From CAZJCK01 sp964544635 (GTDB lineage Bacteria; Zixibacteria; MSB-5A5; GN15; FEB-12): a DNA stretch of 64,000 bases. Shown piece by piece: positions 1-8,502 of the stretch. Under the pieces are notes generated by a model that saw only the letters and a program-made list of their open reading frames with translations, was not told the origin of the DNA and made no database searches. How positions within the stretch are numbered: position 1 is the first letter of the stretch; the number at the start of each line of letters is the position of its first letter. The stretch lies in assembly GCA_964544635.1 (NCBI GenBank), contig CAZJCK010000001.1, positions 1 to 64,000 of the forward strand, written 5' to 3'. The position numbers and the translations under genes are program-made.

Positions 1-9
1 GAACCCGAC

Positions 10-357
10 CTACTGCAGATACCTGACCGACAGGACCTCGCCCGACGGTTTGCAGAGCTCGACAATAAAACCGCGCGAGGCGATCGATTCGCCGGAGGAG
101 TACCGCACCTCCATGGTCAGGTCATTCTCCTCAACCGTCCGCTTCATCGTGGCGACAACAATATCGCGCGAAGTCGCCACCGAGTCGGCCCGCGCCAGCA
201 TGGCGTCGCGCTGGTCGGCGTCAATTTCAAACACGCCGCCGCCATACCCGGCCGGCGGTGCGCACATCTGCTTTGGCGGCGAAGTACAACCGGTCAGTAG
301 CGCAATCACCGACAGCATTACGGCGGCCGTCGCGGCCGTCCAGGCTCTTCGTTGCAT
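10..357 (-). CDS. Small putative lipoprotein, function unknown
   Basis: This encodes 115 residues. The N-terminus is a lipoprotein signal peptide: basic MQRR, a hydrophobic stretch of about 17 residues, then the lipobox L-T-G-C with Cys24 as the lipidated residue. The mature part is about 90 residues, mixed polar, with a predicted helix followed by two or three short strands ending SVRYLQ. I recognise no family. It lies 46 bp downstream of the slipin gene and may be the last gene of the NfeD-slipin transcript. The stop codon is inside the window, so the gene is complete. A periplasmic or inner-leaflet outer-membrane location is inferred from the lipobox only. Confidence 0.75.
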   Translation of the reverse strand: MQRRAWTAATAAVMLSVIALLTGCTSPPKQMCAPPAGYGGGVFEIDADQRDAMLARADSVATSRDIVVATMKRTVEENDLTMEVRYSSGESIASRGFIVELCKPSGEVLSVRYLQ

Positions 358-403
358 CGAATCTTGCTCCCCGTTCTACACTCTTGGCTCTACAGTACAT
401 CTA

Positions 404-1168
404 CTACGATTTGGTATTACTTTGCAGATACGAGTTCAGCGAATTCAGGATATCGATCGGCACCGGGAAGATCATCGTACTGTTCTTCTCGGCCGAGACT
501 TCGACCAGTGTCGAGAGAAAACGCAACTGCATGGCACCGGGGGCTTCCGCGATGACCGCAGCCGCATCGCGGAGCTTTTTCGCTGCCTGGAATTCACCCT
601 CGGCGTGGATGACCTTGGAACGACGTTCGCGTTCCGCTTCCGCCTGTCGCGCGATGGCGCGGGTCATTTCCGGCGGCAGGTCGACGTTTTTCACCTCTAC
701 CACCGAGACCTTGATACCCCACGGTTCGGTCTGTTCGTCGATGATCTTCTGGAGCTGCTCGTTAATCTGCTCGCGATTGGCCAGCAGTTCGTCGAGTTCA
801 ACCTGGCCGATCACCGAACGCAGTGTTGTCTGCGAGATCTGCGAGGTGGCCTCAAAGAAGTTGGCTACCGCCACCACCGAGCGGCTGGCTTCCATGATCT
901 GGAAATAGAGCACGGCGTTGACTTGCACCGACACGTTGTCCTTGGTGATAACGTCCTGCACCGGAATGTCGTAGGTAATGACGCGCAAATCGACGCGCAC
1001 CAACTTATCGATGATTGGAATGAGTATGATCAGGCCCGGCCCCTTTACCGGAATCAGGCGACCAAGTCGAAAAATTACAGCGCGTTCATATTCCTTCAGC
1101 ACCTTGATCATGCTGAACAGGAGGAATATTACGACCAATACCGGTACGAGTATAAATGCTCCTGGCAT
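404..1168 (-). CDS. Slipin / stomatin-like SPFH-domain membrane protein
   Basis: This 254-residue protein has one N-terminal membrane segment (about residues 3-25), then the SPFH/band-7 domain beginning KEYERAVIFRLGRL and running to about residue 190, then an Ala/Glu-rich helix (ERERRSKVIHAEGEFQAAKK) and a short conserved tail. This is the usual length and order for bacterial slipins, which form cage-like oligomers at membrane microdomains. The gene is 18 bp downstream of a long-form NfeD protease, the classic slipin/NfeD1b pairing; in archaeal relatives the protease cleaves the slipin tail. Co-function in membrane-protein quality control is inferred from that pairing. Confidence 0.92.
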   Translation of the reverse strand: MPGAFILVPVLVVIFLLFSMIKVLKEYERAVIFRLGRLIPVKGPGLIILIPIIDKLVRVDLRVITYDIPVQDVITKDNVSVQVNAVLYFQIMEASRSVVAVANFFEATSQISQTTLRSVIGQVELDELLANREQINEQLQKIIDEQTEPWGIKVSVVEVKNVDLPPEMTRAIARQAEAERERRSKVIHAEGEFQAAKKLRDAAAVIAEAPGAMQLRFLSTLVEVSAEKNSTMIFPVPIDILNSLNSYLQSNTKS

Positions 1169-1186
1169 CGGTAAACTCCTTTATTG

Positions 1187-2548
1187 CTATGTCGTCTTCT
1201 TGTGTACGTTCAGGGTCAGTCCATTGACCTCATCGATTTCGACTTCGTCGCCGGACTGCAATTCGTCGCTCGATTTCACCTTCCACAGGGCGCCCTCGAT
1301 GAATACCATGCCGCCCCCGCGCACCGTGGCGGTACGTCCAACCATCCCCTGGTCACCGGTGCTGGGACGGTTCTTGTGCGCCTTTATGATGAGATACAGT
1401 GACAAGCCGATGCCGATTCCAAGAATAACCACGGTCGTGATCAACACATCCAGCGACACCTTGAGCGCCGGTTCGACGGTATCAATCAGCATGAGACCTC
1501 CCAGGAAGAAAGATATCAGCCCCCCGACTGTCAGCAGTCCGCCGCTGACAATTTTTATCTCGGCTATAAACAGGACAATTGCAAGCAGTATCAACGCCAC
1601 CCCCGCATAGTTGATTGGCAGTGCCTGGAAAGCATACAGGGCCAGCAAAAGCGAGATGGCACCGACAACGCCCGGCAGTATGGCGCCCGGGTTGTACAGC
1701 TCCAGCAGGATACCGAGGCTGCCGATCGACATCAGGATAAAAGCGACATCAGGCTGGGTGATCATTGACAGCAACTTGTCCTTTAAAGACATCTCCAGTT
1801 CAACGGTCCGCACTTTCTTCAAACTCATCGTTACCTCACCGGTCGGCAGATCGGTGGTACGGCCGTCCAGCTTGGCCATCAGGTCGTCAAAATCATCAGC
1901 ACGGACATCGATCACATTGAGTTCGAGGGCTTCATTGTCGGTTACCGACACCGACTGACGCACCGCCTTTTCGGCCCACTCGACATTGCGACCGCGCTTC
2001 TCGGCGGCAGCCTTGATCTGGGCGACGGCGTCGTTGGTGATCTTCTCATTCATCACCGAATCGACTTCCTGGCCGCCACCGGCAACCGGGTGGGCGGCGC
2101 CGATATTGGTAGATGGCGCCATGGCGGCAAAGTGTGCGGCATAGGTCATGTAGACGCCGGCTGAACCGGCCCGGGCGCCCGACGGCGCTATGTAGATACA
2201 AACCGGCACCGGCGAATTGAGGATGTTTTTATTGATCGACCAGGTCGGCTTGGTGAAGCCGCCCGGGGTGTCGAGGAAGATGACCAGCAGGTCGGCCCCC
2301 TCGCGGTCGGCCTTGTTGATCGCTTCCTCGATGCGGCTGTCCGTGACCGTCCCGATAGCGCCATCGACGGTCATCGTATAGACCAGCGCCGGCAGTTTGT
2401 CGGCTGCCTGGGCCACGGCGGTGGCGGTGTCAACTGCCTGATCGGTGGTATCCTGGGCGCGAACCGCCTGTATGGTCATCGCCAGAGCGGGCGCCAACAG
2501 CAGCAGCCCGTAGCCGGCAAGTATGAGAACTGAACGGAAACGGTGCAT
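1187..2548 (-). CDS. NfeD family membrane-bound serine protease (ClpP class)
   Basis: This is the 453-residue long form of NfeD. It has a signal sequence (residues 1-31), a ClpP/SppA-like protease domain (about 55-230), four or five membrane segments (about 265-380) and a C-terminal OB-fold NfeD domain (about 395-453). The Ser-Lys dyad is visible: Ser129 in GARAGSAG and Lys169 in NEKITNDA, a spacing close to the 41 residues of the Pyrococcus 1510 protease. It is followed 18 bp later by the slipin that is its probable substrate or scaffold. A TTGACA/GATATT promoter lies so close to the ATG that the mRNA may be nearly leaderless. Confidence 0.92.
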   Translation of the reverse strand: MHRFRSVLILAGYGLLLLAPALAMTIQAVRAQDTTDQAVDTATAVAQAADKLPALVYTMTVDGAIGTVTDSRIEEAINKADREGADLLVIFLDTPGGFTKPTWSINKNILNSPVPVCIYIAPSGARAGSAGVYMTYAAHFAAMAPSTNIGAAHPVAGGGQEVDSVMNEKITNDAVAQIKAAAEKRGRNVEWAEKAVRQSVSVTDNEALELNVIDVRADDFDDLMAKLDGRTTDLPTGEVTMSLKKVRTVELEMSLKDKLLSMITQPDVAFILMSIGSLGILLELYNPGAILPGVVGAISLLLALYAFQALPINYAGVALILLAIVLFIAEIKIVSGGLLTVGGLISFFLGGLMLIDTVEPALKVSLDVLITTVVILGIGIGLSLYLIIKAHKNRPSTGDQGMVGRTATVRGGGMVFIEGALWKVKSSDELQSGDEVEIDEVNGLTLNVHKKTT

Positions 2549-2553
2549 ACAAC

Positions 2554-2582
2554 AATATCCTTATGCCTCAATGACGTGTCAA
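2554..2582 (-). promoter_or_regulatory. Putative sigma70 promoter for nfeD-slipin
   Basis: On the minus strand TTGACA (2577-2582) is followed after 17 nt by GATATT (2554-2559). Only 5 nt separate the -10 hexamer from the nfeD ATG (2546-2548), so transcription would begin at or beside the start codon. An AAGGA-like ribosome site overlaps the -10 and could be used only by a longer transcript. Confidence 0.45.
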
Positions 2583-2651
2583 ACAATAACCGTCGCGGCC
2601 GCCGCTTGAGCGGAGCGCGAGGGTTCACCTATATGTACGGCGCCGGAGGAC

Positions 2652-2679
2652 TATTATTCGATCAAACGGTCGAAATAAT
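2652..2679. terminator. A/T-rich inverted repeat after amidohydrolase stop
   Basis: TATTATTCGA and TCGAAATAAT form an interrupted 9-bp stem (one bulged base) with an 8-nt loop. It starts at the last base of the amidohydrolase stop codon and ends the selAB operon. There is no U-tract, so it could equally be an operator or an mRNA-end stabiliser. Confidence 0.3.
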
Positions 2680-4262
2680 CAGAGCTTCAAGTCGTCATGG
2701 GCAAACTTCAAGCGGCCGTCAAGGAATGTGGCCATGACTTCGATATCGTACAGCTTGCCGGCGGCGACTTTCGTCGGATCATCGGACAGGATCGCCAGGT
2801 CGGCCGGATAACCCGGCAGCAGATAACCTCTCACATGCTCCTGTCCGGCCGCCCGCGCCGGACCGACGGTGTAGGCGTAAATCGCCTCGGCCGGGCTGAT
2901 CCGCTCTTCCTTGTAGAAGACGTCACGGCTGCCCGGTCGCGCCCGACGGACGGCAGCCGCAATTCCATCCAACGGAATGAGCGGCTCGATCGGGCAGTCG
3001 GAGCCGAACGCCAGGTCGATACCCTTGTCGAGCACGGTGCGGAAGATGTAGGCATTGCGCCCCTGCGGGCCCCAGTAGTTGCGGACCATCTCGATATCTG
3101 ACGTACAGTGCGACGGTTGCATCGAGGCTACAATACCGAGTTTCTTGATGCGCGACAAATCCTTTCGCCGCACCAACTGCAGGTGCTCAATACGATGCCG
3201 GGCGCCAAAGTTCAGGCGCGGCGCCTGCTCCAGGCCGTCGATGACGTTCGCCACCGCCTTGTCGCCGATCGCATGGATCGCACACGGCAGGCCGAGTTTG
3301 GCGGCATGTTTCGCCATTGCCGTAATCTCTTTGCTGGTCACTACCGCGATGCCGTAGTTGTCAGATCCCTTGTACTTGTTAAAACAGAGGGCGGTCTGAC
3401 TCCCCAGCGAACCGTCGGAAAAGATCTTTACCCCGGCGATCCGGAAGAAGTCCGTCCCCATTCCGTAGAATATCTTCTCTTTCTCGAGCTTGTCCAGGAG
3501 CGACGCCGCCGGGTAATAATTGATCCGCAAACCGACCTTCTGACTCTCCGCCCGCGCAGCCAGGTACGAAAACGCCTGGGGACCGTCGACCGAATGTACG
3601 CCGGTGACTCCCCGGCGGTACACGATATCGAGGGCCTGATTGTACAGCTTGTCGATCCGGGAGCGTGCCGGATCGGGGATCTTGTCGAAGATCGGGCCGT
3701 AGGCGCCCTTTTCGCGCAGGATACCCGACGGCCGGCCATCGTCGAGCTTCTCGATGCGCCCTCCGACCGGCTGTTGCGTCCGTTCGTCGATGCCGCCGAT
3801 TTCCAGTGCTCGACTGTTCACCCAGGCTGTGTGCTGATCCTTGGAGAAGATAAATGACGGTCGTCCGCCGGTCGCGCTATCGAGCATGAAACGGTCCGGT
3901 TCGATCCGCTTGTCAAAACGGTCGGGAGCGTACCCCTCACCAACGATCCACTCAGCTTTCGACTTGTTCTTTGCAAACTCTTCGATCCTGGCCAGGCACT
4001 CGTCGAGTGATCGCAGTCCGGCAAGATTGACGCGCCCCAGCAGCAGCGCAAAGTAGTAGAAATGCACATGGGCATCGACAAAGCCGGGAAAGACCGGCCG
4101 ACCCTTCAGGTCGATGCGAGCATACGCCTTGAAGTCCGGGTCCTTGTCGAGATTGTTGCCGACCGCAGCGATTCGGTTTTGGTCAATCGCGATCGAGTCA
4201 ACCACCTGCCAGTCGGCCTGGGTGTGCACTCGGGCGTTGTGAAACAGCAGACGGTTTTTCAA
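2679..4262 (-). CDS. Amidohydrolase family protein (YtcJ-like)
   Basis: This 527-residue metal-dependent hydrolase has the amidohydrolase barrel layout: an N-terminal beta piece, HVH of FVDAHVHFYYF near residue 65, a central barrel, IHAIGDKA, RIEHLQLV and FGSDCPIEPL as later metal/active-site blocks, and the C-terminal ADLAILSDDP segment that closes the beta-sandwich. It matches the YtcJ/exoenzyme-regulator subgroup, whose substrates are mostly unknown; no signal peptide is seen, so it should be cytoplasmic. The start is TTG (4260-4262), which overlaps the selB stop as TTGA and follows a good GGGGAG site. Translational coupling to selB is therefore likely. Confidence 0.88.
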   Translation of the reverse strand: MKNRLLFHNARVHTQADWQVVDSIAIDQNRIAAVGNNLDKDPDFKAYARIDLKGRPVFPGFVDAHVHFYYFALLLGRVNLAGLRSLDECLARIEEFAKNKSKAEWIVGEGYAPDRFDKRIEPDRFMLDSATGGRPSFIFSKDQHTAWVNSRALEIGGIDERTQQPVGGRIEKLDDGRPSGILREKGAYGPIFDKIPDPARSRIDKLYNQALDIVYRRGVTGVHSVDGPQAFSYLAARAESQKVGLRINYYPAASLLDKLEKEKIFYGMGTDFFRIAGVKIFSDGSLGSQTALCFNKYKGSDNYGIAVVTSKEITAMAKHAAKLGLPCAIHAIGDKAVANVIDGLEQAPRLNFGARHRIEHLQLVRRKDLSRIKKLGIVASMQPSHCTSDIEMVRNYWGPQGRNAYIFRTVLDKGIDLAFGSDCPIEPLIPLDGIAAAVRRARPGSRDVFYKEERISPAEAIYAYTVGPARAAGQEHVRGYLLPGYPADLAILSDDPTKVAAGKLYDIEVMATFLDGRLKFAHDDLKL

Positions 4263-6142
4263 AACTTCTCCCCTTTCACCCGGACATCTCCCTCGCGCCG
4301 GGTAATGCCGACACGATCAGTTTCTTCCAGGATGGGCACTATGTATTTGCGGGTCATACCAAACTTGTCACGCAACTCACCAACTGAGAGTTGGTTGCTC
4401 TTCTCTATAGTCTCGCGGATGAACGTGGTGATACTCTCCCAGGTTTCGCTGAGCAAGAGAAACGCCGAGCCGACTTTGTAACAGGTGCTGGTGTCGACGA
4501 GAAAGCCGATCGCCTCGCGGTAGTTCTTCCCGCGTGCCGCCAGGTCGGCGATCATGGGCGGCGCGTACGGTTCATCCTCAAGCTGCTTCATGATGTCGTC
4601 GTGGGCTGCCTTCACACCGCCGGTCAAACTCACGCCACGATCGGGAAGGTCGATACCATCGGGTGTGCGCACCAGCCTGTCGCGCGACGCCAGCAGATCG
4701 ACCAGCGGCTCAAGCAGGTCGACCTCTATCGGGGTCAGGCGAGCCACCTGTTCCAGCGGCAGTTGACGCAGGTGCGGCTGCGACTCAAAGTGGTCACGAA
4801 CGCGCTTGAGCAAGCGCTCACCGATACGATCCACCTCCGCTTCCGCGAAGACCAGGTGGCGCAATCGACCGAGGGTGCCTTCATCGACCAAACGGTCAAC
4901 CGCCGGCGCCACGTCGGACGCAGCCACGTCGGCTGCCTGCAACAGTTTATCCTGGCGACGAAATATCTGCCGCGCGAATTCGGTGCGTACCAGGTCGTCG
5001 ATACCGAAACCGGTGCGTTGCTTTAAGTAGGCGAAATGTTGGTGCTCCCGGCGTCGCGGCAAGAACGGCAGATGGTCGAGCAGTCGGCCGCCTCCCAATG
5101 TCACCATTGGCGTCGGCAGGCGCAGGATAACATGGTCACCAACATAGGCAAGTATCGGCTCATCAGGCTTGTAGAAAATGATCCCCGTTTCGCCCTGCCT
5201 GATCCGGCCACCGTCAAGCACCCGCACCTCACCGGTCATCTCGGTTGTACCGGCCATCAGCAATACCCGTCGCCGGTCGGCCAGATCGACCGGTGCCCCC
5301 GGCAGCAGTTCGACCGTCAGGGCCAGCACACAGTTGTCTCGGAAGTAATCAAGATCATCGCGGTCGGTCACCACGCCGCCGCGGTCCAGTTCCTCCTTGT
5401 CGATACCCGAAAAGCCGATGGCCGTCCGCTGCCCCGGTCTGCCCTGATGTACATCCTGGTTGTTGCAGTGCAGGGAGCGGATTTTACCACTCGCGCCCGA
5501 TGGCCATACGGTTACGTTCTGGCCGATATTCAAGCTTCCGCCGCGCAGGGTGCCGGTCACGACCCCGCCGATGCCCGGTCGCACGAACGAGCGGTCGATG
5601 TATAACCGGGGTTTGCCCAGGTCACGGCGCGCCGTCAAGCCGCCCACAAGTTTATCGAGCTGCGACGTCAGCTGATCGAAACCGTCACCGGTGTGCGCCG
5701 ACACCGGCACCCGCGGCGCACCCTCGAGGAACGTACCGGCCACCTTCTCTTCGATCTCGGCATCAAGCAGCTCGAGCCAGTCGGGTTCGACCAGGTCAGA
5801 CTTGTTTATCACGATGAGGCCATGCTTCACACCGAGCAGTCGCACCACCTGGAAGTGCTCCTCGGATTGCGGCATCCAGCCATCATCGGCGGCAATAACG
5901 AGCATGACGGCATCAATTCCCCCGGCGCCGGCGATCATGTTCTTGACGAAGCGCTCGTGTCCCGGTACATCGACGAACCCGACCGACAGGCCTGCCGCCG
6001 TTTCGTAAAACGCAAAGCCAAGATCAATCGTCAGGCCGCGCTTCTGTTCTTCGGGAAGACGGTCCGGGTTGGTGCCGGTCAGGCGACGGATGATCGAGGA
6101 CTTGCCGTGATCGATATGTCCGGCCGTACCGACGACTATCAT
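4259..6142 (-). CDS. selB: Selenocysteine-specific elongation factor SelB
   Basis: SelB delivers Sec-tRNA(Sec) to UGA codons marked by a SECIS hairpin. The 627-residue protein has the GTPase G1 motif GHIDHGKSS (near residue 8), the switch motif DVPGHERF, the NKSD motif, EF-Tu-like domains 2 and 3, and a long C-terminal region of winged helices ending IVPILEETDRVGITRREG that binds the SECIS. The length matches the E. coli protein (614). Its ATG overlaps the selA stop as ATGA, and its own stop overlaps the next gene. It works with selA here and with the tRNA-Sec gene 12 kb away. Confidence 0.97.
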   Translation of the reverse strand: MIVVGTAGHIDHGKSSIIRRLTGTNPDRLPEEQKRGLTIDLGFAFYETAAGLSVGFVDVPGHERFVKNMIAGAGGIDAVMLVIAADDGWMPQSEEHFQVVRLLGVKHGLIVINKSDLVEPDWLELLDAEIEEKVAGTFLEGAPRVPVSAHTGDGFDQLTSQLDKLVGGLTARRDLGKPRLYIDRSFVRPGIGGVVTGTLRGGSLNIGQNVTVWPSGASGKIRSLHCNNQDVHQGRPGQRTAIGFSGIDKEELDRGGVVTDRDDLDYFRDNCVLALTVELLPGAPVDLADRRRVLLMAGTTEMTGEVRVLDGGRIRQGETGIIFYKPDEPILAYVGDHVILRLPTPMVTLGGGRLLDHLPFLPRRREHQHFAYLKQRTGFGIDDLVRTEFARQIFRRQDKLLQAADVAASDVAPAVDRLVDEGTLGRLRHLVFAEAEVDRIGERLLKRVRDHFESQPHLRQLPLEQVARLTPIEVDLLEPLVDLLASRDRLVRTPDGIDLPDRGVSLTGGVKAAHDDIMKQLEDEPYAPPMIADLAARGKNYREAIGFLVDTSTCYKVGSAFLLLSETWESITTFIRETIEKSNQLSVGELRDKFGMTRKYIVPILEETDRVGITRREGDVRVKGEKF

Positions 6143-7533
6143 GCCGTGCTCTCAGCCTTCAGGACGCTCGTTACCGCCTGCTCCAGCGTCGTCAGATCTT
6201 CCGGAAGTACCGCCTTCAGGTCGAGCAGGAAACGAGCCTCTTCGATGCGGCCGATCACCGGGGGATCGAGTTCACGGAACAGTTTGAGCAGGCGGTTTGG
6301 TTTGAACGGTTCGGCGAACGTGAGCGCCACCGACGGTATGGTGGCCTGCGGCAGGGCGCCGCCACCGACATAGACCGACGTTGCCTCGACCGCCATGCCC
6401 GGCGGCTTACCGGCGCCGGCCAGCATCTTCTTCGCCTGCTTGTACAGTTCCGCCTCGGGTCGACGCAGCAATTCCCAGAGCTTGATCTCGGTCTGCCACC
6501 GCTCCGAGAGATAGAACGACAGCAACTGCTCGAGCATCGAGAAGACGAACTTGTCTACGCGGATGGTGCGGAACAGCGGGTTTTTCTTGATTTTCCTGAT
6601 GTGCTCTTGCTTCCCTACCAGCAATCCCGCCTGCACGCCGCCAAGCAGTTTGTCGCCGGAGAACGACGTAATATCGGCGCCCGCCTTTACCGATTGTTGG
6701 ACGGTCGGTTCGTCGTAACCCAGCATGTCGCGCGTTGGCACCAGCACGCCGGAACCCAGATCGTTCACGACCGGCAGTTGATGCGACCGACCCAGCTTGA
6801 CCAGATCGGCCAGTGACGCTTCCTCGGTAAACCCTTCCTGAACGAAGTTGGAGCGGTGTACTTTCAGTATCAGGCCGACGCGATCATCGATCGCCTGTTC
6901 ATAGTCGGCGACGGTCGTGATATTCGTGCTCCCGACTTCAGACAGCCGCGAGCCGGACTTGCGCAGAATGTCGGGGATACGAAAGCCACCGCCGATCTGA
7001 ACCAGTTCGCCTCGCGAGATAACGACCGCCTTGCGGTTGGCCAGAGTATTGAGCGTGATGAACAACCCGGCGGCACAGTTGTTCACGATCGTCGCCGCTT
7101 CCGCGCCGGCCAGACGCGCCAGCATGGTCTCGCACAGTTCGCCGCGCTTCCCCCGCTTGCCGTCGGACAGATCGAACTCGATGTTACCGTACCCCATCAC
7201 GGTGTCGCGCACGGCATCAAACATGGCGTCACTGATCGGCGCCCGTCCCAGGTTGGTATGGACAATGATACCGGTGGCGTTGATTACCCGCTTGATCCGT
7301 GAACGCGCCATCTGCTCGAGCCGGCGTCCCACCCGGCTTACCAGCGCCGTCACCATCAGCGGTTTGCCGCTCGATTGAAAAGCCGCCTTCTCGTCGGCCA
7401 GCACTTCGCGTACGACGTCGGCCGCAAGCGGTCGCGGCACGCGGTCATACCAGGGAGTCAGCGACTTGTGCTGCAGCAGTTCCTCGACCGAGGGAAAGTC
7501 GCGCAGCTCGGTTATTTTGGTTTTTTGGGCCAT
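6139..7533 (-). CDS. selA: L-seryl-tRNA(Sec) selenium transferase SelA
   Basis: SelA is the PLP enzyme that converts Ser-tRNA(Sec) to Sec-tRNA(Sec) using selenophosphate. With the ATG at 7531-7533 (MAQKTKITEL) the protein has 464 residues, against 463 in E. coli. It shows the N-terminal RVINATGIIVHTNLGRAP block, NNCAAGLF, and SFSGDKLLGGVQAGLLVG, in which the Lys is the PLP anchor. An upstream in-frame start at 7599 would add a Cys-rich, non-homologous 22 residues and deepen the overlap with the M28 gene, so I rejected it. The start overlaps the upstream peptidase gene by 22 bp. Confidence 0.96.
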   Translation of the reverse strand: MAQKTKITELRDFPSVEELLQHKSLTPWYDRVPRPLAADVVREVLADEKAAFQSSGKPLMVTALVSRVGRRLEQMARSRIKRVINATGIIVHTNLGRAPISDAMFDAVRDTVMGYGNIEFDLSDGKRGKRGELCETMLARLAGAEAATIVNNCAAGLFITLNTLANRKAVVISRGELVQIGGGFRIPDILRKSGSRLSEVGSTNITTVADYEQAIDDRVGLILKVHRSNFVQEGFTEEASLADLVKLGRSHQLPVVNDLGSGVLVPTRDMLGYDEPTVQQSVKAGADITSFSGDKLLGGVQAGLLVGKQEHIRKIKKNPLFRTIRVDKFVFSMLEQLLSFYLSERWQTEIKLWELLRRPEAELYKQAKKMLAGAGKPPGMAVEATSVYVGGGALPQATIPSVALTFAEPFKPNRLLKLFRELDPPVIGRIEEARFLLDLKAVLPEDLTTLEQAVTSVLKAESTA

Positions 7534-8456
7534 ACGTTGCGGTTGTACAAAACATGGGCAACAACAACACCCACATTTCGAAGAGCTTCCGGTGAACATT
7601 TGTCCGGCGTATCAAACTCGGTGTGCCAGTACGGATAGTCGAAGTCTATCAGCAGCACGGTCGGAATACCAACCGTATTCAGCGGCAGGTGATCGTCGAT
7701 GACCGAGTGCTTTACGCTGTCATGAAACGTGGCGACGCCGAGCTGTTCCGCCACACTGAAGAGCATGTCGTTGAGGCGCGGCACGAACCGCTGGCTGTAG
7801 CCCTCGCGGTAAATCTGCTGGTCGCGATCGCCTATCAAGTCGAGCAAAATACCGAACCGGTACTGCCGCTGACCGGCCATGCGACGGGCAAACTCGCGCG
7901 CGCCGAGCAGGTAGTATTCAATGTCGCCTGACTCTCCCCAATCCTCACCATCGGTGAATAAGAAGTCGACTGCAACGCCCGGCGACTCGGCACCGATCAA
8001 GTTGCCCAGTTCCATCAGCACGGCGACACCCGACGCACCGTCGCTGGCGCCGTCGATAGGTGCATCGTTAAGCGTCGTGTCGGTGGCATAATCGGTGCGC
8101 GGCCGCGAATCGTAGTGGGCCAGAAGCAGCAAGCGATCGGGCGATGGTTCCGCTGGATTGTATGAGGTGAACACGTTTACCATGCGGATATCCCTGCCCG
8201 AATAGGGATCGGCAAACATGAACACCTGGCTGTCGACACTCATACCCAGCCCCCTGAAGTGCTCGTACAGCATGGTACGGCAGGCGGCCGAGGCCGCGGT
8301 CCCCGGCACGCGCGGACCAAAGTCGACCTGCTGCACGAGGTAGTTGTAAGCGCGGTCGCCATCGAAGGTCGGTGCCTCACGACCGGCGTCGCCGCACGCC
8401 GAAAACAGCACGACGACCGACAGCGCGAGCCACATGAATTTGGAGCCGGATATCAT
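7512..8456 (-). CDS. M28-family peptidase / glutaminyl cyclase-like lipoprotein
   Basis: This encodes 314 residues with a lipoprotein signal (lipobox F-S-A-C near residue 21) and an M28 fold. Metal-ligand motifs are in the expected order: LLAHYDSRP, GASDGASGVAV, FTDGEDWGESGD and PYWHTEFDTPDKC. The HTEFDT block and the overall length resemble bacterial and animal glutaminyl-peptide cyclotransferases as much as aminopeptidases, so N-terminal Gln cyclisation or di/tripeptide hydrolysis in the periplasm is possible. It is the first gene of the selAB operon; no functional link to selenium is obvious. The start is ATG 8456, with ATG 8435 as an alternative. Confidence 0.85.
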   Translation of the reverse strand: MISGSKFMWLALSVVVLFSACGDAGREAPTFDGDRAYNYLVQQVDFGPRVPGTAASAACRTMLYEHFRGLGMSVDSQVFMFADPYSGRDIRMVNVFTSYNPAEPSPDRLLLLAHYDSRPRTDYATDTTLNDAPIDGASDGASGVAVLMELGNLIGAESPGVAVDFLFTDGEDWGESGDIEYYLLGAREFARRMAGQRQYRFGILLDLIGDRDQQIYREGYSQRFVPRLNDMLFSVAEQLGVATFHDSVKHSVIDDHLPLNTVGIPTVLLIDFDYPYWHTEFDTPDKCSPEALRNVGVVVAHVLYNRNVWPKKPK

Positions 8457-8462
8457 GAAAGC

Positions 8463-8491
8463 AATGTTTGCCCTCGAACGGCAAGTGTCAA
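8463..8491 (-). promoter_or_regulatory. Possible promoter of the M28-selA-selB operon
   Basis: TTGACA (8486-8491) and AACATT (8463-8468) on the minus strand are separated by 17 nt. The -35 box is consensus and the -10 is weak (3 of 6). The -10 ends 6 nt before the first ATG, giving an almost leaderless mRNA unless the second ATG (8435) is used. Confidence 0.3.
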
Positions 8492-8502
8492 TGAAAAGAT
8501 GA

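Noticed and set aside
7534..7599. Cys-rich extension of SelA (KCGCCCCPC)
   Set aside because: It is antisense-like sequence inside the M28 gene; the SelA homology starts at MAQKTKITEL and the length without it matches known SelA.
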